NCBI GenBank assembly: GCA_027346035.1
Contig: DAIESZ010000261.1
Coordinates: 1-11,527 of the forward strand
Source: Propionibacteriaceae bacterium
GTDB taxonomy: Bacteria > Actinomycetota > Actinomycetes > Propionibacteriales > Propionibacteriaceae
Reading direction: 5' to 3'
Length of the DNA stretch: 11,527 nt
In this document: positions 8,147 through 11,527 of the stretch, piece by piece
Position numbering within the stretch: position 1 is the stretch's first letter
Layout of the letters: each line of letters opens with the position of its first letter
Position numbers and translations under genes: made by a program
The notes under the pieces: model-generated
Databases searched by the model: none
What the model was told of the DNA's origin: nothing
The model's input: the letters and a program-made list of their open reading frames with translations, nothing else

Positions 8147-8322
8147 CAGTCCCGCGCGAGTCTCCCGGGCCGGGTCGCGGGCGGCTTGAGCCTCCCTGAG
8201 ACCCCACCCGCCTCGTCACCGACCCGGTGTCGGGCGTGAGTCAGCAACTGCTCGAGCTCCCACCGGTCCCTCCCGCCCGGGCCCGTCGCCCTCCGGGGCG
8301 CTCGTGCCGCGAGTCGACTGTC

Positions 8323-8754
8323 TCAGTCCGTACCGCCGATGCCGTCAGGCTGCCCGAGACGCGCCTCGTCGCGGGTGGGCATGAACAGCTCGACCGGGTT
8401 CCCGGAGGGGTCGTCCACGATCGCCTGCCTGCCGCCTACCCCTTCGATGATCGGACCGCGAGACCGAACACCGAGTCCGCCCAGCCTGGCCACGAGCGCC
8501 TCGAGGTCGTCCACCTCGATCATGAACCGGTTCCATCCGCCCGGCGCGGGCCGTGAACCGTCGGGCAGGATCTGGCCGCCCCCGCCCCTGCCCTCGGAGC
8601 TCGGGGCGCTGAGGACGAGGCGAAGGTCGCCCCGGCCGAGCATCGCGAACGTGCGCGCGGGATGCATCTGCACGACGAAGCCGAGATGATCGCGATAGAA
8701 GCAGCTCGCATCGTCGACGTTGTCCACGATGTACCGCACGCTCACGGTGGCCAT
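8323..8754 (-). CDS. VOC (glyoxalase/bleomycin-resistance) superfamily protein
   Basis: ATG 8754 is preferred over the longer frame from 8781 because GGGAGG lies five bases upstream and the protein then begins MATVSVRYIVDNVDDASCFY, a normal VOC opening. The 143-residue product shows the paired beta-alpha-beta-beta-beta pattern: DHLGF (22-26), DLRLVLSAP (43-51), WNRFMIEVDDLEAL (74-87) and DDPSGNPVELF (114-124). Of the usual metal ligands only the late acidic one (Glu122) is obvious. The first position appears to be Tyr8, and the usual second His position reads Asn75-Arg76. It may therefore be a metal-free binding member or have altered chemistry rather than a true glyoxalase I. It is divergent from the ASCH gene; no partner enzyme is adjacent. 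Confidence 0.85.
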   Translation of the reverse strand: MATVSVRYIVDNVDDASCFYRDHLGFVVQMHPARTFAMLGRGDLRLVLSAPSSEGRGGGGQILPDGSRPAPGGWNRFMIEVDDLEALVARLGGLGVRSRGPIIEGVGGRQAIVDDPSGNPVELFMPTRDEARLGQPDGIGGTD

Positions 8755-8759
8755 CCTCG

Positions 8760-8765
8760 CCTCCC
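8760..8765 (-). promoter_or_regulatory. Ribosome-binding site deciding the VOC gene start
   Basis: The minus strand reads GGGAGG five bases before ATG 8754. It is the only strong Shine-Dalgarno site near this gene and lies inside the longer alternative frame, so it argues for the 143-residue product. Confidence 0.75.
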
Positions 8766-8836
8766 TTTCCGGCCACCGCACGCCGTCGGCCCCGGCGCTC
8801 GCACGCCTAGCAACGACCCCCGCACCATCCGCGGGA

Positions 8837-8853
8837 GATCGTTCTCCACGATC
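8837..8853. promoter_or_regulatory. Inverted repeat GATCGT-N5-ACGATC between divergent genes
   Basis: A perfect 6-bp inverted repeat with a five-base spacer sits in the 248-bp region between the VOC (-) and ASCH (+) starts. A second, overlapping hairpin, GGAGA-TCGT-TCTCC, occupies 8834-8847. The 17-bp dyad is the size of a typical dimeric repressor site, but no regulator gene lies beside it. It is closer to the VOC start (about 80 bp) than to the ASCH start (about 150 bp). Confidence 0.3.
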
Positions 8854-8990
8854 GCCACCAGCCGTCGGGCCAAGGGTGGCGCATGCCCCTCACGTGGCCG
8901 CGCCCACGAGCAGGACTCTCGCACCCGCCACCGGCATCGGAACGCCCAGGGCGCTGTCGAGGCTCAGGTCGGAATCGTTCGGGTCGGAGT

Positions 8991-8996
8991 TAGCTT
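8991..8996 (+). promoter_or_regulatory. -10-like TAGCTT of the ASCH gene (leaderless start)
   Basis: TAGCTT matches TANNNT and is followed by exactly six bases before GTG 9003. The GGAG at 8998-9001 is only one base from the GTG, too close for ordinary ribosome binding. Leaderless transcription is therefore the better reading. The -35 region (around 8968-8974) is weak. Confidence 0.4.
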
Positions 8997-9002
8997 TGGA
9001 GC

Positions 9003-9290
9003 GTGGACTTCAGCGAGGAACTGCGAGACGGCGTGCTGTCGGGAGACATCACCGTGTCCTTCCGACTGTGGCGCACGCCAAAGGTCGTTCCCGGGCACCA
9101 TTACCGGGTCGGAATGGGCACGATCGAGGTCGACGCGATCGAGTTGGTCCCCTTCTCCTCGATCGATGCCGACGACCTCCGCCGCTCCGGCGAGGCGGGT
9201 CTGGAGTCCTTGAGGCGTCGTGCCGCGCACTCCGGACCGATCGACGACGACACCCTCGTGTACCGGGTCGAGTTCCACCCCGTCCCATAG
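9003..9290 (+). CDS. ASCH-domain (PUA-like fold) protein
   Basis: The 95-residue product from GTG 9003 to TAG 9288 has the compact ASCH layout: an opening helix (MDFSEELRDGVLSGDIT), VSFRLWRTPKVVPGHHYRVG with the basic strand-turn typical of the family, then TIEVDAIELVPFSSIDADDL and a C-terminal VYRVEFHPVP strand. ASCH proteins adopt a PUA-like beta barrel linked to RNA or modified-nucleoside binding; some members are nucleases or acetylcytidine amidohydrolases. Nothing in the sequence shows which activity applies here. The start is supported by the TAGCTT hexamer six bases upstream. No operon partner follows; the next 430 bp hold no gene. Confidence 0.8.
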   Translation: MDFSEELRDGVLSGDITVSFRLWRTPKVVPGHHYRVGMGTIEVDAIELVPFSSIDADDLRRSGEAGLESLRRRAAHSGPIDDDTLVYRVEFHPVP

Positions 9291-9717
9291 CCCATCGCCT
9301 CAAGCGCGACGACCCCCGTCACCTGTGGCTCGCCCTCCCACCGGCGCCAACACAGGAAGCACCTTCAGCCCGCCATGGGCATCGACTCCCCACATGACCT
9401 GCCCCCTCCCCGAGGACCCCCACGTTGAGCCGCACCACCCACCCGACCGACCGCCGGCCCGCGACTCGATCGACACGCGCCGCACCGTCGACGAGATGAC
9501 ACCACTGTCGAAACGGCCCCCGACGTCGAAGACCGCACGCTCCCCAGGCACTGGGCCAGCACGTCCAGCGGCGCTGCGGTCGCGACACTCGTCGACGCGA
9601 CGTCCACCGAGCGCGAAGCTCCTCCCGAAGGCCGATGTTCGTCAGCTTGGGGCCTCGAGGGTTCGAGGTCAGCTGCGACCGCCAAGGCGCGCCCCATCAG
9701 CCCAGATCGTCGCTCTC
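9291..9717. other. Gene-free stretch before the att-like region
   Basis: Frames are open here on both strands, but their translations are Arg/Pro/Ser/Gly-rich, lack motifs and have no ribosome site; one minus frame runs straight through the tRNA-like fragment. I see no RNA gene or insertion-sequence ends. The sequence is C-rich on the plus strand compared with the flanking genes. It may be chromosomal spacer or eroded element DNA. Confidence 0.5.
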
Positions 9718-9728
9718 TATGTTGCACG
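9718..9728 (+). repeat. Arm-type repeat copy 1 (TATGTTGCACG)
   Basis: This exact 11-mer recurs at 9937-9947 and 9948-9958, on the other side of the tRNA-like fragment. Three exact copies within 241 bp are far beyond chance. Clustered direct repeats flanking a core are the usual form of integrase arm-binding sites. Confidence 0.6.
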
Positions 9729-9746
9729 CAAGCGAAAACCCAGCCC

Positions 9747-9770
9747 GACCAAGGGTTGTTCACCCTGGTC
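9747..9770. other. Imperfect hairpin GACC(A)AGGGT-TGTTC-ACCCTGGTC
   Basis: The arms pair over nine base pairs with one bulged A (9751) and a five-base loop. The hairpin lies about 20 bp beyond the acceptor end of the tRNA-like fragment, on the side where a tRNA terminator would sit. On the minus strand it is followed, after about ten bases, by a short T run. It could be a remnant tRNA terminator or a structured part of the att region. Confidence 0.4.
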
Positions 9771-9789
9771 AGAACGGGGTTCCGGGTTG

Positions 9790-9814
9790 TGCGCGAGAGA
9801 GGAGTTGAACCTCT
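9790..9814 (-). other. tRNA 3'-end fragment (T-arm and acceptor strand), candidate att core
   Basis: On the minus strand AGAGG-TTCAACT-CCTCT forms a perfect five-pair T-stem with a canonical seven-base T-loop. It is followed by CTCGCGC, the 3' acceptor strand, and a discriminator A; CCA is not encoded. No matching GCGCGAG 5' acceptor strand or D-arm lies in the 90 bases to the right, so this is not a whole tRNA. An apparent anticodon-arm-like stem at 9817-9833 lacks the required U33. Acceptor and T-arm resemble actinobacterial leucine tRNAs, but identity is a guess. A bare tRNA 3' end beside an integrase is the classic sign of an attachment site. Confidence 0.6.
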
Positions 9815-9923
9815 CCATGACAATCTGGCTCAGATCGTAGGGGCCGGAGCGATATGCTTTTGACAAGGTATTTCACTCTCCAAATCAGCTGGTCCACAGG
9901 GACACTGATGGTCACAAGAGGCC

Positions 9924-9953
9924 TTGCGCAACCGCCTATGTTGCACGTATGTT
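9924..9953 (+). promoter_or_regulatory. Putative integrase promoter
   Basis: TTGCGC (9924-9929) and TATGTT (9948-9953) are 18 bases apart, and six bases separate TATGTT from ATG 9960. The -10 hexamer is the first part of the third 11-bp repeat. If the repeats bind integrase, the protein would cover its own promoter. Confidence 0.45.
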
Positions 9954-9958
9954 GCACG
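9937..9958 (+). repeat. Tandem arm-type repeats, copies 2 and 3 (TATGTTGCACG)
   Basis: Two exact, directly abutting copies of the 11-mer end one base before the integrase ATG at 9960. Copy 1 is at 9718-9728 in the same orientation. Copy 3 supplies the -10-like TATGTT of the integrase gene. Confidence 0.7.
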
Positions 9959-9959
9959 A

Positions 9960-11183
9960 ATGAGTGAGACGCGCGCGTCGAACCAAGGCACGCACGGGCC
10001 CGAAAAGGGCGCCGCACGGCGGGGGTTCGGACGCATCAGGAAGCTGCCGTCCGGGTACTTCCAGGCCGCGTACACGATGGGAGGACGCGTCTACCGCGCC
10101 CCGGATACCTTCCCCGCGAAGTACCTCGCCGAGGGCTGGCTGGGCCAGGAGGCCCGCGCCGTGAAGCTCGGAGTCTGGGTGCCGCCCGAACGCCGGGAGA
10201 GCGAGGACTCCCACACGGGCGGAGACACCTCGGCTGTCACCTTCGGCGAGTTCGCCACCGAGTGGCTCGCGGATCGCCGGGCCCTGGACCCCGACGACAA
10301 GGGCGCCCTGCGGCCCTCCTCAAGTAAGGAGTACGGCCTGCTTCTGAAGAACCACCTCGCCCCCGAGTTCGGAACCATGCACCTGGACGATCTCACCCCG
10401 GAGAAGATCAACAAGTGGCACCGCCGGATGGGCGCCAGGCGAATACCCCGCGCCCGCGCCAAGGCATACAGCCTGCTTCGAACCATTCTCAACGCCGCAG
10501 TCGCCGACAAGCGGTATCCGACCATCAGAGTGAACCCCTGCCAGATCGACGGGGCCGGCCGGGTCAAGCGGGCGAAGGACCCCGTGACCGCCTCCGAGGA
10601 GGAGCTCACCACCATCGTGGCCAACATGCCCGAACGACTGAAGCTGGCCGTCCTTCTGGGCTGCTGGGGCGCCATGCGCTACGGCGAAGTGTTCGAACTC
10701 AGGCGCAGGGACGTCGAGTTCGTCACGGTCGGCGACGACGAACTCGTCTTCCTGCACGTGCGCCGCGGCGTGGTCTGGGTCAGGGGCGAAGTCGTCATCG
10801 GCGAACCCAAGACCGCTGAGGGCAAGCGTGTCGTCGTCCTTCCACCACACCTCACCCAGGCGGTCAAGGACCACCTCGCCGCCCACGTCGAGCGCGGCAC
10901 CAACTCACTCCTGTTCCCGGCCGAACGGGGCGGCAACCTTCGCCCCTCGGGCTTCCAGAACGCATGGCACCACGCTCGCCATGCAGCGGGACGCGACGAC
11001 CTCAAGTTCCACCACCTGCGCCATACCGGGGCCGTGTGGTTCGCCCGCGCGGGCGCCACGATCGCCGACCTGCAGGGGCGCCTCGGTCACGCCACACCCG
11101 CAACCGCGATGATCTACCAGTCGACCGGCGCAAGCCGACAGGTCGAACTCGCCCGCTCGATGAAGACCCTGTCGGCACGTTGA
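9960..11183 (+). CDS. int: Tyrosine recombinase (phage-type integrase)
   Basis: ATG 9960 gives 407 residues. A longer frame from TTG 9924 would read RNRLCCTYVAR through the repeats and is less likely. Residues 22-76 form an N-terminal arm-binding type domain (GFGRIRKLPSGYFQAAYTMG). A core-binding SAM-like domain spans about 94-185 (VTFGEFATEWL onward), and the catalytic domain about 210-400. All active-site residues are visible: Arg240 (GCWGAMRYGE), Lys284 (GEPKTAEGKR), His351 and Arg354 (HHLRHT), His377 (RLGH) and Tyr386 (IYQS). It should therefore be active in site-specific recombination between attP and attB, using the adjacent tRNA-like site. Length and layout fit integrases of actinomycete integrative plasmids and temperate phages. 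The excisionase-like gene faces it from the right. Confidence 0.95.
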   Translation: MSETRASNQGTHGPEKGAARRGFGRIRKLPSGYFQAAYTMGGRVYRAPDTFPAKYLAEGWLGQEARAVKLGVWVPPERRESEDSHTGGDTSAVTFGEFATEWLADRRALDPDDKGALRPSSSKEYGLLLKNHLAPEFGTMHLDDLTPEKINKWHRRMGARRIPRARAKAYSLLRTILNAAVADKRYPTIRVNPCQIDGAGRVKRAKDPVTASEEELTTIVANMPERLKLAVLLGCWGAMRYGEVFELRRRDVEFVTVGDDELVFLHVRRGVVWVRGEVVIGEPKTAEGKRVVVLPPHLTQAVKDHLAAHVERGTNSLLFPAERGGNLRPSGFQNAWHHARHAAGRDDLKFHHLRHTGAVWFARAGATIADLQGRLGHATPATAMIYQSTGASRQVELARSMKTLSAR

Positions 11184-11379
11184 CGATCGCTCCCCCAAGT
11201 CGGCCTGTCGACATCGGTCCGTCCTGCTAGGTCAGGGGATGCCCCGAGGGAAGGAACGCTAACCGTCAGCACCCGAACTGAACCGGCTCCGTCGGCGTAT
11301 GCAAGGGCCGAACGAGACGCCACTGCCCACGGGCCCTCGCGCACGCGACATGGCTCGCACACTGGGCCTCCACCGCGGT

Positions 11380-11527
11380 TCAGTGAGCGAGATGGGAACG
11401 CCGCGGCCGCCCGCCAAAGAGCGGCTTCATCAACTGATCCACGTCGTCGGGGTCGACGCGCAGCATCTTCGGGCCGTACCGGTAGGCCGGAAGGTCGCCC
11501 GCCGCGATGCGGCGTCGGAGGGTCTTC
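11380..11527 (-). CDS. Excisionase-like HTH protein (5' partial)
   Basis: The minus-strand frame enters at the right edge and ends at TGA 11382-11380, giving 48 residues. KTLRRRIAAGDLPAYRYG followed by RVDPDDVDQLMKPL is the second half of the compact winged HTH of the AlpA/Xis/MerR-like excisionase group (helix, short wing with Tyr-Arg, then the VDxxDVDxL helix). The start and the first helix lie outside the window. Such proteins bend DNA at att sites and bias the integrase toward excision. It converges on the integrase gene with a 196-bp gap, unlike the common int-xis tandem order. Confidence 0.75.
   Translation of the reverse strand, partial: KTLRRRIAAGDLPAYRYGPKMLRVDPDDVDQLMKPLFGGRPRRSHLAH

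Larger units (their letters stand above)
9718..11527. mobile_element. End of an integrative element (att-like region, integrase, excisionase-like gene)
   Basis: This segment holds 11-bp repeats, a tRNA 3'-end fragment, a full tyrosine integrase and an excisionase-like HTH gene. That is the usual module at one end of actinomycete integrative plasmids, prophages and genomic islands. The fragment's missing 5' half would lie to the right, so by the usual tRNA-integration geometry the element should extend rightward past the window edge, with the intact tRNA at its far end. The left boundary is uncertain because one arm-like repeat lies left of the tRNA fragment. Confidence 0.6.

Noticed and set aside
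8287..8300. Hairpin CGCCC-TCCG-GGGCG after the VOC stop
   Set aside because: The stem is only 5 bp in very GC-rich DNA and has no T run, so I do not call it a terminator.
8720..9397. Plus-strand open frame overlapping the VOC start and the ASCH gene, ending HRLKRDDPRHLWLALP
   Set aside because: The ending faintly recalls a transposase, but the frame is antisense to VOC and out of frame with ASCH, and there are no insertion-sequence ends.
9365..9823. Minus-strand ORF of 152 codons
   Set aside because: It runs through the tRNA-like fragment, the hairpin and an 11-bp repeat, and its product is Ser/Arg/Gly-rich with no motif.
11235..11245. GGGG-ATG-CCCC mini-hairpin after the integrase stop
   Set aside because: The stem is four base pairs with no T tract; it is too weak to support a terminator.
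11299..11527. Plus-strand frame reading ARTLGLHRGSVSEM, HTH-like
   Set aside because: It overlaps the excisionase-like gene antisense, has no ribosome site and loses sensible composition after about 50 codons. The minus-strand reading is far more family-like.
1..11527. CRISPR arrays, complete tRNA or rRNA genes, insertion sequences
   Set aside because: I looked for regularly spaced repeats, full cloverleaf patterns and transposase genes and found none.

Overview
The window is very GC-rich, with G or C at most third codon positions. It carries a SigE-type sigma factor, a large ATP-binding LuxR (LAL) regulator, ASCH and VOC proteins, and several starts that look leaderless (a TANNNT -10 hexamer six bases before the start codon). 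This points to an actinomycete chromosome; I cannot name the genus. The right end looks like the terminus of an integrative element.

Layout, left to right. (1) 1-1016 (+): the 3' part of a SigE-family sigma factor fused in frame to a membrane segment and an extracytoplasmic C-terminal domain. (2) 1017-1583: a poorly coding stretch with a 14-bp-period tandem duplication, a doubtful 83-residue ORF, a dyad, and a hairpin that pairs with the purine-rich tract abutting the next start. (3) 1584-5483 (+): a 1299-residue multidomain protein with N-terminal beta-rich segments, a PKD-like domain, a permuted papain-fold (YiiX/NlpC-P60-like) domain with candidate His721 and Cys897, a carboxypeptidase-regulatory/CnaB-like domain and a C-terminal beta-rich domain. 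It has no visible signal peptide. (4) 5497-8112 (-): an LAL-type regulator that converges on the large gene with a 13-bp gap. (5) 8323-8754 (-) VOC/glyoxalase-like protein and 9003-9290 (+) ASCH-domain protein, divergent around a region with a candidate operator. (6) 9291-9717: no supportable gene. (7) 9718-11527: att-like region (tRNA 3'-end fragment, three copies of an 11-bp repeat, one hairpin), a complete tyrosine integrase (9960-11183, +) and an excisionase-like HTH protein cut by the right edge (-).

How the parts may fit together. The integrase, excisionase-like protein, tRNA fragment and arm-like repeats form a recombination module. The large papain-fold protein and the LAL regulator are adjacent and convergent. 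A NarL/LuxR-type dyad lies upstream of the large gene, so control of it by the LAL protein is possible, but this is inference only. The most unusual item is the 1299-residue protein: it has the domain style of a secreted protein, no recognisable export signal, and a probable cysteine-hydrolase or acyltransferase centre.
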